A DNA stretch of 64,000 nucleotides from Jaapia argillacea MUCL 33604 (lineage: Eukaryota > Basidiomycota > Agaricomycetes > Jaapiales > Jaapiaceae), in contig KL197748.1 in assembly GCA_000697665.1 (NCBI GenBank), forward strand, positions 111,386-175,385. Reading direction: 5' to 3'. Shown piece after piece: positions 33,735 through 45,169 of the stretch (the stretch's first letter is position 1; each line of letters opens with the position of its first letter). A program made the translations under genes and the position numbers. Below the pieces are notes generated by a model. It was not told the origin of the DNA and did no database searches. It saw only the letters and a list, made by a program, of their open reading frames with translations.

Positions 33735-34437
33735 GGTCCGTAAGGTTGGGTTGCTGGAGAGAAATAGTGGTCCATCTGAGGTTCTGTGTCGGGCTGTGGA
33801 TGGCCCTGGTATTTATTGCCCATGCTCGTCTGAAAATTGAAATTCTCAAGTCTGCACACAGAGAAAAGCTAGTAATAGGAGTATGCATGAGGATTACGCT
33901 TCCATGGCACAACCCAAGTCAGTGAATACGTACTCGGGAGTAGAATATGGACTTCTTGTCAGCCTTCCCAGGAGCGTGCTCTCTCACCAGGACATTCAGA
34001 CAACAGGTCAATGTGCCCCAAAGGTTGGGAACACACCACAGGACATTGGGTCCCCATCCCCAATTCCATTCAAATGTCCTTAGGAATGTCATGTGTCTGA
34101 TAGCACGACAAAGTATCCGTTCCTGCTCCTCCCATCCATGAAGACAAGGCGATCGGGGTATCCTAAGATTCTTGGTCTCGGAACCACTTGCTATGCAGAG
34201 AAATCAAATGTTTCGACAGATAACAGGGTTTTGGCAGAGGTGGTTCTAGACGTAGAAAAAGTTAGAGGAGATACGGGTGTGAATTTCATGGTAGTAGTAT
34301 ACATCAGGGAGGATTTCATTGAAGGAGCAACATGTTAGGGCTGGGGAGAGAATATCCTTGTGATTGTCAACGAAGTGGATGATCGATTCAACAAGTTCGA
34401 TGGGAAGTCCGCCCAGTAATGTCGATGTCATGAGCAA
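33735..34437 (-). pseudogene. F-box protein relic
   Basis: The minus strand opens with an F-box-like start (LPIELVESIIHFVDNHKDIL, then LTCCSFNEILPDVYYYHEIH) and stops after 63 codons at a possible splice site. Further down, in shifting frames, are IRHMTFLRTFEWNWGWGPN, LWCVPNLWGTL and WTTISLQQPNLTDPS, which resemble the LRR part of agaricomycete F-box proteins. The frames cannot be joined cleanly, so I call it a pseudogene. Confidence 0.5.
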
Positions 34438-34576
34438 TGAAAATGGTTACAAGTTGACTGTTCAAGTTGAATGATGAAGTGTTTTTGGATGTCGCGAGCA
34501 TCACATGTCAGTGAGAACGATCCATCATCGAATACATTTTACTTTTTGAACCTCTGGAGTGGTTGTCATGTACTTA

Positions 34577-35175
34577 CACTCCAGACGGGTGAGGATAACC
34601 CCCCCTGATATATTGTTAGCAAAGCCATCATAATTTGACGAAAATATACCTGTCTGTGGCGCGGGAATGTAGCCAACTGCATAGTTTAGTTATACTGTTC
34701 AGTATTCCTGAGCACCTTAGTCATGTGGCATAATTCAAACTATATCCTCAAAATACGCCACCTGCATGTGTCAAGAAAACATATTATAAAAATGATCCTA
34801 AGGGTGTACCCTGGGGGCAAAGCCATGCAGTAATTTTTGAATAACTCAGTAGCATCGTGAGTGGCAGGACGACTGGCGAGGAGAGGGGAGATCATTAGCA
34901 TGCCAACTTATTCAAAAATTACCACATGGCTTCGTCCTTGGGTCATATTATAAAAATGACCTGAAGGATATGTTTTCTTGACATAGACAAGTGGCATATT
35001 TGGAGGATATAGTTTAAATTCTGCCACGTGACTAAGGCGCTCAGGAATACTGAACAGTATAACTAAACTATGCAGTTGGCTACATTCCCGCGCCACAGAT
35101 GGGTATATTTTCGTCAAATTACAATGGCTTTGCCAACAATATGTCAAGGGGGGTTATCCTCACCTGTCTGTAGTG
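34577..35175. mobile_element. 599-bp foldback element, PIF/Harbinger-like MITE
   Basis: Two inverted arms (about 34577-34848 and 34906-35175) begin CACTCCAGACGGGTGAGG and end with its near complement. TTA lies immediately outside both ends (34574-34576 and 35176-35178), the typical PIF/Harbinger target duplication. The 57-bp loop cannot encode a transposase, so the element is non-autonomous. Confidence 0.82.
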
Positions 35176-35455
35176 TTATTCGAGACCCAGGGGCTAAGTT
35201 ATTGACAATTGGTACTGTATGTGGCACTTTCTTCATCTCGATATCCCCATCAACAGACGTTGTGACCAGGGCAACTCCAAGAGATTCCATCCCCCCCGCC
35301 ACAATGGCTGCCCTGATTCCCCATCACAATGGGTTGACAGGAAGATTTTGTGAAGATTACTGAGCCAGCGGTCGAAACAAGGGCAAACATTGGGCAAACA
35401 AATGAGCATCTTATCCCTCCCCCACTCACCAACTAACCGAATCAAACTGCCCCCA

Positions 35456-36544
35456 GTGGCAATCCTTCCTCCCCTACCTCCACATCTGGGCTCAACACGT
35501 GACCCTAATCCAGTCCCTAACCCCCAAATCCCAACACGACCTCACTTGTGCCATCTGCTCCCTCCCTCCACTTCAACAATATGGGGGTAACAGTGATATA
35601 CCAAGGATTGTGAGTGATCTGAGGGCGGTTGCGATTGAGATTAATCAGAGGAGGACTTTTCAGGTTATGTATGGCAATGACCTGCAGGCTGCTATCGATG
35701 CAGGGCAGGATATCAGTTCGCCAGGTGGGAGGCAGGTCAAAACTTCCTTCATGCCTCCACCCGTGTACGAACCTTCGCCTCCACTGTCGCCCCGTCCTTC
35801 ACCACATACCCAAACCACCCAGTTACCATCAACCCCAACTTCCTTGCGTCCAAACCCAGATTTACCTCCCCGTCCATCAACCACACCCACACATCAGTGA
35901 AACCAATCATCCACCTCCCTCCAAGTCCCACCACCTCATCCTCAAAGCCTCCCCTCTCGCGTCCCCCATCACCAACAATCCTCTCCTCCACCTCCCCCAC
36001 TATCGAACTCATCCGCAAAACTCTCTATGCAACCCTAGCAGACATCCTCAAACATCAACCCTCCCTCCCCCTCCTGCTCAAATCCGACCCTCCACGAGCA
36101 TATTTCGCCTCAGTCTCCCTCACCATACTCAATATGAGCCTCAACTGTATCGATCCCGAAGACGGTTCGGCTCGAGGTGTGTTGGGTCAGAAATTGACTC
36201 TGGTGGAATGTCCGACGGAACTGAAAGGTTTCATGATGGAATTGGGATTGATCGGTCAGACCGTACGACAAATGGAAGAAGAAGATTCCGAGACGGTCGT
36301 CCATCTTTTATCAGTGGGCGCAACAGAGATACCCACACCACGTTTAGACCGTATTCGTTGGATGTTGGAGAAAGGTGTAGGTTCTTCTCATCAGAGCGGG
36401 AGTGGGAGGGAAAGTCCAGAGGGTAGGACTGTGGCGTTTGTTAATAGGGTTAATGCGTTGGCTTTGGGGTTGACGAGGCTGAAGGCGTTTAGGGAGAGAC
36501 AGGGTGAGGTTTTTAAGGTTCTTGCTGGGGTTGGGGGGAGGTAG
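35456..36544 (+). CDS. Gene C1: conserved agaricomycete protein of unknown function, 5' end not found
   Basis: A coding exon starts after an intron-like end (CTAAC branch, CCCAG at 35455): WQSFLPYLHIWAQHV, LTPKSQHDLTCAICSLPPLQ, DLRAVAIEINQRRTFQV, DLQAAIDAGQDISSPGG. After a Pro/Ser-rich linker the frame changes and continues as TIELIRKTLYATLADILKHQ, DPPRAYFASVSLTILNMSL, MEEEDSETVVHLLS and FVNRVNALALGLTRLKAFRE to TAG at 36542. How the two frames join (near 35890-35950) is unclear; TGA 35898 lies there. A decayed paralogue, C2 (43296-44216), keeps the same order, which supports coding status. I recall similar sequences in other agaricomycetes but no function. Confidence 0.6.
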
Positions 36545-36549
36545 GATGG

Positions 36550-36915
36550 AGGTGGATGAGGGATGGGAGAGGTGAATGAGGGATAGTTGGTCGTTGGGTG
36601 AGAGGGCGTCTGCTGGTCGGAGAGGGTGTATGCGTGATGGAGAGGGTGTATGCTAGTTGGAGAGTGTGTGCTGGTAGGATAGGGTGTATGCTGGTTGTTG
36701 GAATGGGTATATGCCAGTCAGAGGGAGGGTATATGCACGTCAAATCAGGGTGTATGCGTGGTGGAGAGGATGTATGCTGGTGGGAGAGGTAAATGTTAGT
36801 CAGAGAGCATCTATGCTAATTGGAGAGGGCCTATGCTAGTCAGAGAGGCGAATGTTGGTCAGAGGGGGAGTATGTTGGTTGGAGGAGGTCTGCGCCAGTT
36901 GGAGAGGGCGCATCC
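36550..36915 (+). repeat. Minisatellite, unit about 22 bp, GGAGAGGGTGTATGCTGGT type
   Basis: About 16 imperfect copies of a G-rich unit follow the end of gene C1, varying around AGTTGGAGAGGGTGTATGCT. Two copies of the same unit recur in inverse orientation near 41745-41800, beside a fragment of gene C, so the array was carried with the duplication. Confidence 0.85.
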
Positions 36916-37670
36916 TCATTGGCAAGTATATATTCCACTTATGTGAGGGTATGGGCTGGGCAAGAGGTACGTGAGTCAGAGTAAGTCCTACATTCAACAC
37001 TCTGAGACGGCACAAGGCATACTGTAGACCTCCCAGAGCAGGGACAAGCCATTGTATTATCACTGTACGTTTCTCCCTTATTAATCATCCCCACTGATGA
37101 TCGTGCACTGTCAGATAGATTTGATATGTATCGTTAATATTGTTGTTTTCCTAATATCCACGTCCCTTTCTTCCCTCCTCTTTATTGTCCCCACTCGAGC
37201 AACAATCGCAACCAGAAGTCACTCCTTGTAGATTGATTTATATCGTGAATTAGTTGACACTTCGTCGAACGAAGGGAGAAGTCTTCTTGGGGTTTGGGAA
37301 GTCGTTCTCAGCTGCAGCCAATCACAGGTATGGTGGTTCCTCCAAGCTCAGGAGGGCTTCTTGTTAATTCTTGAGAGTACTAATTGGTTAGTTTTTGAAC
37401 AATCGGTTGGCTGGACGCTGCTTCATTATGATCTATGTCTGAATCCGCAAGTGATAGGATCGCAATGAGACTGTCGACTGCACACTGCCAGTTGTTGTCT
37501 CTCGAACCCAGGTCTCACAATGTTATCAGTAATTTCTTCGTTCTTAGTTCCCACCGACGCCTCTTCGAAAGTATAGAGCACCTGTTTTCGTCGCCTACTT
37601 CGTACAATACAACACAAACCTGTCCATTCAATGGGGATGGGGTAGCGCAGCAAAAAAGGTGATGGAGATC
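36916..37670. other. Intergenic; right part duplicated at 53985-54230
   Basis: No gene seen. From about 37395 the sequence (GGCTGGACGCTGCTT, then TCGACTG and CCAGTTGTTGTCTC) is repeated downstream of D2, showing that the duplication includes 3' flanking DNA. CTTCGTCGAACGAAG at about 37260 is a perfect short hairpin. Confidence 0.6.
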
Positions 37671-40477
37671 TCAATCAGTACAACCAACTGGCCCCTTGAC
37701 CCAAAGGCTCGCCAACTTTCTGGCACCCTTTTTAGTCAGCCCTTGCAATACTACACAAACTTCATAGATCAACGGTCTTACAGCTGGGTCCTTCGCTAAG
37801 CATCTATTGACTAACCCCCAGAGCTCGTCGTCCATAGCCGTGTCCAGTATCATGGGTGATGTTGGTCGACTCAGTCTTTCACCCCTAGAAAGTGCAAACC
37901 TGACTTCGGTATCATCTTTGATGGTTGAAAACGGTAGCTGTCCTGTAAATATCTACTCCCTGTGTGTCTTTCTGTGAAGCAAAATTTTGACAAAGAGTGA
38001 CATACCTGGATGATAAGGCATCCAAAAGCATACACATCACTTTCCCTTGTATATCTATCCACTAACAAGACCTCTGGAGCAGTGAAGCAGATAAATGGGA
38101 CTGCTCCTAAATGCAGCCTTGTGCTACACTTGTATGGAATTATGATCATGTGGTGATTTCTTAATTTGGGGGTTCCGTCTTTGCTGATAACAATGGCATT
38201 CTGGGAGAGGGGATCAACTGAGGCCTCCTGTTGGTCCTGGAGGATTATGAACTGACTCACCTCATCAAGCCCTCCATGGAGCTTGAATATGTGAAGGAAT
38301 ACTAATCCATCTGCAACCTGATTTGCCTGTAAAAAAAGTGTAGGTATCAATTTCAATTTGGTTCCATGCTCAGTCATGTGATTCAAGACCTACTTACAAG
38401 ATAGCAACGGTCAGTCTGAGGCCAGATAGCAAGGTAATCCATTAAGCATCCATTGTCTTGGCTAGTGACCACAAACTCTTCTTGCTTGCCTTCACTTTTA
38501 GCAACACCCAATATGGGAAGGAGGTTTGGATGCCTGAGATCTTCTGCCCTAGTATAAGCCATTCCAGCAAAGCTCTAGAATGTGAATATCATTCAAGTTA
38601 GGAACAGCTAGATGAATGGATATTGGCACCTTGAAAATCTTCCTCCTGTCCATGAGTGGAGTAACAGGGCTCACAAGAGTACAGGGCACCAGGACCGCAA
38701 CACCAATGCTTGTGGACCCACTGCAGCGTAAGGTGCCATTGTATATATCATATATGGCACCCCGAATAGGACCCTCTATGATTTCAACAGCATTATTGTA
38801 TGTTTTGATGGTTTTGTCCTGCATTTTCATTTCTATCTGTAGTTTCTCTCTAATAGAGAGAGCATCCTGACAGATATAACATTCAGTGTATCCAAAAGTC
38901 TCTTGGCTGACTACTACATCAACTAACCTTGAAGTCAAAATAAACCCCACCTGACATCCATTGTTAGCTTGATACAACTGACATTTGGTATGCCTGACCT
39001 AACTCCAGGTGAACAGTGGGGTTGTAGTGTTCCAACATGTGCCTCACGAGCTCATTTCTTTCGGGAAGCGGTTCATTCTAGGAAACACTTAGAGATTGCT
39101 GAAGTTCAATATGATATGACATGGCTTACCTCCTTCAGGATACTACACCATTGGGCGTCGTGTGTAATTGCTACTGAAGCATTCAGATACTAGAGAAATG
39201 ATCGCAAGTGGGATCCATCATTCCTAGGAAGTCAACGGCCCACAAACCTTATCGAGGAGATAATCGTTGATGGAATCGGCAGGGTGGAATGCCTGAATGG
39301 TATTCAATATCTACTCCTATACTAATCAAGGGAGATGCTCACAGTTACGTGCTCGGGAATGTGCTCGACGTCAACGTGATAAGCATGTTCGTGACTGGGT
39401 ACCTCCCCAGAGGGATCGCCTGCCTCGCTGCTCGATGCACGATCTTCACTTGAAGTCGAACGGGAGACGAGACAGCCCAGAAGCCCTGGTCTCGCAGTGC
39501 CCTCTGACCCTAGGTGGAGACGGCGACCAGTCGCAACTGACGATACTGTGAGGGGTGGTGAAAAGAGACTTCCAACCGATCTCCTTCTGACCGAGATCTT
39601 ATAGCCTCGAATGAACAGCGTCAGATGCTGGTTCCTGTTAGCATGCTCTACAGCAGTGCGGGTGGTAGCCGGAGCACTTTCTCCCCATCGATAGACATAA
39701 CTAGCCCCACCAACCACAGCTGGCGTAACCTGCAGGGTAGCATTGAAAACTCGTCCTCCTGCAGACGCTTGGTAAACACCCCCAGCCCAAGACGTAGACT
39801 TGTCGAATCCAGTGATGAGGTAGAGAGAGTCAGCCAACACACCCAACCCCCCTCTCCGACGCTCCCATGTTACAAAATTATACCACTGTAATCCATTTTC
39901 AAGCGCCAAGCGGAGGAAGTCCGCCGACCCTCGAGTGAGATCTGACTGACTAGCTCCGTCTGGCAATGCAACCAAAGCGCCCTCTGTAGCAGAAAATGTG
40001 AAGGCGTATCCCAGATTGGTTCCCACGGGCAGGTTCCTTGGTGCAACAAGAGGCAATGGGTAAGTGTCATCAGAGGGATTATAAGCTGATACAATCTTAC
40101 CAGATGGAAGCATCGATTGAGCCTGATAAACCCAGAGATCTTTCACTGATCGAAGCGCACGCGATGGCAGTTGGTGAAGTGTGATATCTGGGAGTTGTCG
40201 TAAGATCACCCATGCTTCTCTGGATGGTACCGACGCCTGGCGGCAATTGTGTCCTGAGAGCTCCTACAGCTGTGTTGGGATCCTCGTAGATGTGGAAGAA
40301 AACGTCTAGATGGCCATCTCCAGTAATCATACCGACATCCCCAATCTGGTGTCCTTCATCGATGTACGGAGCGCGTGCTGGATTTACACCGACTGGTTCG
40401 GGGACCCAAAGTGGATAACCGTGGCGTCTAGGAAGCAAAAGTTTGACGAACGTCTCGAGATCCGATTCACTTGGCAT
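37671..40477 (-). CDS. Gene D1: unknown agaricomycete domain fused to a pseudokinase, 11 exons
   Basis: Exons that I can join in phase are 40231-40477, 39349-40187, 39248-39292, 39130-39189, 38999-39077, 38928-38950, 38630-38866, 38398-38574, 38261-38326, 38006-38200 and 37671-37952: 2250 nt, 749 residues, no internal stop. The N-terminal part (GYPLWVPEPVG, IGDVGMITGDGHLDVFFHI, LYLITGFDKSTSWAGGVYQ, FHPADSINDYLLDK, VAITHDAQW) is a family I know only as agaricomycete and uncharacterised. The C-terminal third has kinase landmarks (HPNLLPILGV, HGGL for HRDL, FTAPEVLL, SDVYAFG, DELWGLVNRCLAKDP) but lacks the VAIK Lys, the HRD Asp and DFG, so I infer a pseudokinase. Weakest points are the 43-bp first intron and the 5' end. 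Confidence 0.7.
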
Positions 40478-41589
40478 AGTGGGGTAAGAGAAAGCAGAGC
40501 GGTGTATGAACTTTTACGAGGGCTGAGGTTTTAGTATGCTCGTTGTTGCGCAGCATGCGTACAGCTTAGTTGCACATCGTGGGATCCAGATATCCTGAAG
40601 AGGAACAATGAGATTTGGGCGCCTATTGGTCGCGTGGATATGCCAAAGGATGATTAGGAGAGGAACTTACCTAAGTACTGCGAGAAGTCGAGAACTAGGT
40701 TGAACTATAAACACGGCGGATAATGCAAAAGTAGGACTTGCGATGGAGCTCGACACAATTGATACATATTTCATCGCATTTCTTGTGTCAACCTGCTGAT
40801 TAATATATAGGATGGGAGTGAGAAAAAAGTCTGATATTGATACAGATTATCCCAAGAGCATGGAGATACTTAACGAGACACGTCAAGATATATCTACCAA
40901 AGTCCAACAGTTAGCTCTAGAGAATTATGGATGAGAATGAAGACGAAGGTCATACATATAGTCTCGTAGTTCCCATCAAACCCTCCGTCCCTACAATCTC
41001 TCAATGAGCACACTCTTAACGTCCCTCCGTTACGACAGAACCGCAGCCCTCCAACGTGTAGATACAGACTCTCTGACAAACTCCACCATTCTCCATATGC
41101 CACCACAGATTTTCATATTCTCTCCCCTATTTCATCATACCAAGACCATCCCTCTGCCCCAGTCCAAACACGGACCACGCATTCAGCTGTAACAATCAGC
41201 ATTTGCCTTGGTATGAACATGGATGGAGCATATACACCGAAGCCACGCAGCCCTCAAGGCCCGGATGACAGAGTGTGAGCATTAAACAGACATATTCGAG
41301 GGGTGGTGGAGTAGAAGAGGCTTGAAGGGATGGTATAGATTATGAAGAAACTTGACGATTAAAGATCTAAATAATTCGAGACCTGTAGAGAGAACATTAA
41401 GAGACCACCAAGAAGCGGATTCAACACAAATGAGAGAAGTGATGCATACCATTCGAAACAGCTTCGCCCCGCACTAGACGAGACTCTATGATGCACCCTT
41501 GATCTCCCATATGCGCAGAGGTCGGGTGCAGGTTGAACGTATCTCGGATGTTCTTGAATGGCAAAAGAGGCTTGAGGGGATAGATATTG
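40478..41589. other. No gene recognised
   Basis: About 1.1 kb upstream of D1; its promoter should lie here on the minus strand. I see no clear TATA box close to the start and no other feature I can support. Confidence 0.45.
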
Positions 41590-43295
41590 GCATAAGATAC
41601 AAATCAAGATCTGGGTAGAACACCTTCAGATATCAGGAGCAGATTAATAAGGGGAGGATACGTACCATGATAATACAGTGTGATACAGGACAGATGAGTT
41701 TCTATGGATATCATCCAAGATCTCCACCACTTTCCAGGGCCGAGCTGGTGTACGCCGCCGTAACCAGCGTACACCTTCACTCGCATACACCTTCCCCTGT
41801 CCCTGAACGCCTTCAACCTCGTCATCAAAGCGCCAACATTTTATTTCCATGCCTCACATGCCCACCTTCCCCTCCCCACTATACGGTGTACGTGGAGGGA
41901 ACATATCTCAGGATACCCTCTGTCAAGCACTGGAAGGTAGGTACAGGCGTGGATGAAACGGATCATGGTATACACCCCAGGCAGAACTTCTCTTGATACA
42001 CCAGTCGGAAGTATCTTGAATACACCTGGACAAAAGCAACAATCGGATCGCTTTCAAGGGTCCGACGGCGGAGTATGGAGTATCAGGCAAAGTCGATGGA
42101 GCTTGAAGGTATAATGTAGATAATCAGTACATTGGTATGATGTGACTTCAGGTTTCAGAATTTGGATACGAACTAAGAAAAGGATTACGCACCTTCGTAT
42201 TCCGTCGAATTTCCTGAACAGTCAAGTTTCCCAGGTTTCTCAGTGTTGTAGTGGCATTAGTATACGCTGTAATACAACAGCATACATTTTTCTCCCGCTG
42301 CACGCCTGCCCAACTCAACCCAGCATCCCTTCCCAACCCTAGCAATACCTCCTCTACCTCCCTCAGCTTCGTCATTCAAGTCCTAACCCACATAAGTACC
42401 GGCCCCCTCCCATGATACGCTCCAAGTGGTATCGCGATTAGGTTCGAATAGTATCACGATTAGGTTCCAACGTGATTCCACCAATGTCGAATGGTAGAGA
42501 GTTATCAAACAGGCGAGATAGGAGAGGGAGGGACGGGTTGAAGGTCTCATGACATTGTTGTTGTTATTAGATGATGAAACTTGGAGGTTGAGAGTTAAAT
42601 ATTGAAGGTTTGATAATCAGGAGTGGGACGAACGAAGTGCAAATTTCTTACCTTTGCAAATAACTTGGTCCCAACTGAAGAGATTCTATGGTATACCTCG
42701 GGATGACCCCATGCTTCCTCACACCATGCTGACCAGCATAAATCCTCCCATGCATCCACCCTCCTACACTCCCTCATGTCCAAAGCTCTTCTCCCACCAC
42801 TGCACCCAATAACAACACTCAGCGCCTTTCCTACCTCCTTAAACTCGTCACCCAAGTCCCACTCCCACCAGCCTCACCATCCATCTCGCCATACTCTCCA
42901 ATCGAGTGGTATCGCGATTTGGCTCAAGCGGTATTGCGACCCAAGTTTGAATGGGAATTCGCTGAGGTCGAGCGGCACAGAGGAGTATCGAATAGACGAG
43001 AGTGATGCAAGGCAGGAGAGGGTTGATGATAGATTATGGTATATGACGAGATTTCAAACATCTAAATCACTTCAGGTTCAGAAATTAAGGAGGAACACGA
43101 ACGAAGAAAGGGATTACGCACTTCTGGAATGCATCGCTGTTCCAGATCGACGAGATATGGTATGCTTAGTGCACCAGACCAAGACAACCCAACATTTCTT
43201 CCCACTGCATACACCCACTCTCATTGACATAACTCGCCCACATCCATTGCCCACCAGCCCACCCTTCCCATCTCCCTACCTCCCAATCCGATCAA
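41590..43295 (-). repeat. Degenerate tandem array of about 0.5-kb modules derived from the 3' end of gene C
   Basis: Two landmarks recur in register. The first is a TTACGCACC-like word at about 41660, 42185, 42648 and 43115. The second is a stretch like the end of gene C (complement of LGMTRLKAFRE) at about 41811, 42358, 42832 and 43333. Spacings are 460-547 bp. Words such as GGTATCGCGATT recur between them. The units are too divergent to encode one protein now. The last unit merges with gene C2. Confidence 0.6.
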
Positions 43296-44216
43296 GAACC
43301 TTAAAACACTACCCCCTGTCTCTCCCTAAACGCCTTCAACCTAGTCATCCCAAGCGCCAGCCCGCCAACCCTATTCACAAACTCCACTTCCCTTCCTCTA
43401 CCTCACACAGTCGCACCTTTCTCCAGTGCTACCTTCACCCTATCCATCCTCGGTTCTGGTATCTCCAACACACAGGTTGGTAAGAGTTGAACAGTATTAA
43501 CAGAATCTTCGTCTTCCATCTTCACCCCTATATCTCCCAGCTCTTTCATGAACACCCTGAACTCACTCAACGTTAACCGCCGTCCCAAAACACCTCAAGC
43601 CGAACCGTCTTTGGGATCGATACAGTTGACGCTCATGTTGAGTATGGCCAACGAGATTGAGGCGAAGTATGCTCGTGGAGGGTCTGATTTGAGGAGGAGC
43701 GACAAGGAGGGTTGACGTTCGAGGGTATCTACTCGGTTTGCGTAGAGTGTTTCGCGGATTACTTCGATGGCGGGGGAGGTGGAGGACGGGAGGGGGGACG
43801 GGAGGGGGGTTTTGAGGAAGAGACTGTGGAGGAGGGTGGGACTTGGAGGGAGGTGGATGATTGGTTTCTTTGGTATGTGGGTTTGGGTGATAGACAGGGA
43901 GGCAGGTCTAGGCTTGGACGCAAGGCAGATGTTGGAGTTGATGGAAACTGGTGGCTTGGGTACGTGAAGGAAGAGGACAAGGTGTGGGCGAAGGTTCGTA
44001 CACGGCTGGAGGCATAAAGGAAGCTTTGACCTGCCCCCCACCCGGAGAGCTGGTGCCTTGCCCCACATCGATGGCAGCCTGTAGATCATCCCCATCCCTA
44101 ACCTGAAACTTCCTCCTCTCAATAGCCACTGCCCTTAAATCACTCGTAGTCCTGGGTACATCACCGTTACCCCCACGCGGTTGTAAAGGCAGCAAGGAAC
44201 AGATGGCCCATGCCAC
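43296..44216 (-). pseudogene. Gene C2: decayed paralogue of C1
   Basis: Reading the minus strand gives AICSLLPLQPRGGNGDVPR, DLRAVAIERRKFQVRDGDDL and SFMPPAVYEPSPTP; then in another frame AIEVIRETLYANRVDTLERQ, DPPRAYFASISLAILNMSV, a TGA at 43595 and GVLGRRLTLSE. Next come MEDEDSVNTVQLL and, after a shift, FVNRVGGLALGMTRLKAFR. At the TGA, C1 has CGA in the same context (GGCT-CGA-GGTGT, 36173-36175), so this stop is a direct CGA to TGA change. Orientation relative to D2 differs from that of C1 relative to D1. Confidence 0.75.
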
Positions 44217-44681
44217 GTCATGTTGGAATTCGAGGGTTAAGCTTTAAGGATTGGATCTGGGTCGTGTTGTCCTTGAGAGATGGGAGAGGGGCACTGAGGG
44301 TGGGAGTGTGGTGCAGTGGAGCGCAGAGAAGGAGAGGCAGAGTGCTGGACCTGGGTGCGCCATTGGTGAGAAGTTGAATAGAAGAGAAGTGACGATGTAC
44401 CTGCAATCATGATATCTCCTTCTGTGCTGCTCAGGTGTCTACATCGAGAGTCATCGCTCGACCTGCGCCTGTGTCGACGATGGCTTGAGGTATGAATGGA
44501 AAGCGGCTTGTACGTAGTCTTCTGACAGTGTGCATTCGTCTGTGGATTGCCCGATAGGATGCGTGTGAGGTTAGACAAGTCTGTGGGCAAGATATATCGA
44601 TGGATGTGCAGGGTTGCGGAGGGAGGATGGATTTGCTCCCCTGAGTTGACGAATTTGAAATGAGTCGGTTGGGCAGCTGTG
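44217..44681. other. No gene recognised; Ty3-3 target flank
   Basis: Sequence upstream of C2 on the minus strand. A long open frame here shows no family features. CTGTG at 44677-44681 is the left target-site duplication of Ty3-3. Confidence 0.45.
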
Positions 44682-45009
44682 TGTCGTGGCAAGGGAATAA
44701 CCTGGGCACGTGACACTAGCCAGAATAGGTAGTCTTCACACGAATGAACGAACCAGTGTAAGCTCTCTCTGTTCACGGTAGACTAAGGAACTCGAGTATA
44801 CAACACAGTATGTACTTTATACACATAGCATAGGGTTGTGGGCATAGATGAAGGAGCCCCGCATGGTCCGTAAGGCATAAGGAGCGACTGAATAGAGATA
44901 TTGAGTAAAACAGTGTTTCAGCCACTTGAGACGGATTAGGAAGGTGCAGAGTCGGTAAGGAATGTGGGGTCGGGACGGGTTCTGGTAGGGACTGGACACG
45001 TTCGCGACA
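44682..45009 (-). repeat. Ty3-3 3' LTR
   Basis: 328 bp. On the minus strand it starts TGTCGCGAAC and ends CCACGACA. A TATAAAG-type box is read on the minus strand near 44813-44821. A GGGAGGGCG purine tract lies inside next to it (45010-45020). The two LTRs differ at about 10 positions; nine fit CpG transitions. Confidence 0.95.
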
Positions 45010-45169
45010 TACGCCCTCCCATGCACAACGAATGAGTGATGAGGAATGCATGGACCAAGTCAAATACAAGTGAAAAAATATTTTTGGATTTTTCAAGGTA
45101 TGGGTATCGGATATGGGTATCGAGTATGGTCGGATGTGATGATGCACCGAAAATTAAGCGGATAGGAAT

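Noticed and set aside
36550-36915. CRISPR-like array.
   Set aside because: Units are contiguous and degenerate, with no distinct spacers; this is a minisatellite in a fungal genome.
38964-38977. Treating the two halves of D1 as separate genes overlapping by a few bases.
   Set aside because: A 48-bp intron with CTAAC branch joins them in frame, and D2 has the same intron position.
44237-44776. 179-codon minus-strand frame overlapping the Ty3-3 LTR.
   Set aside because: It crosses the target site and LTR end and has no family features.
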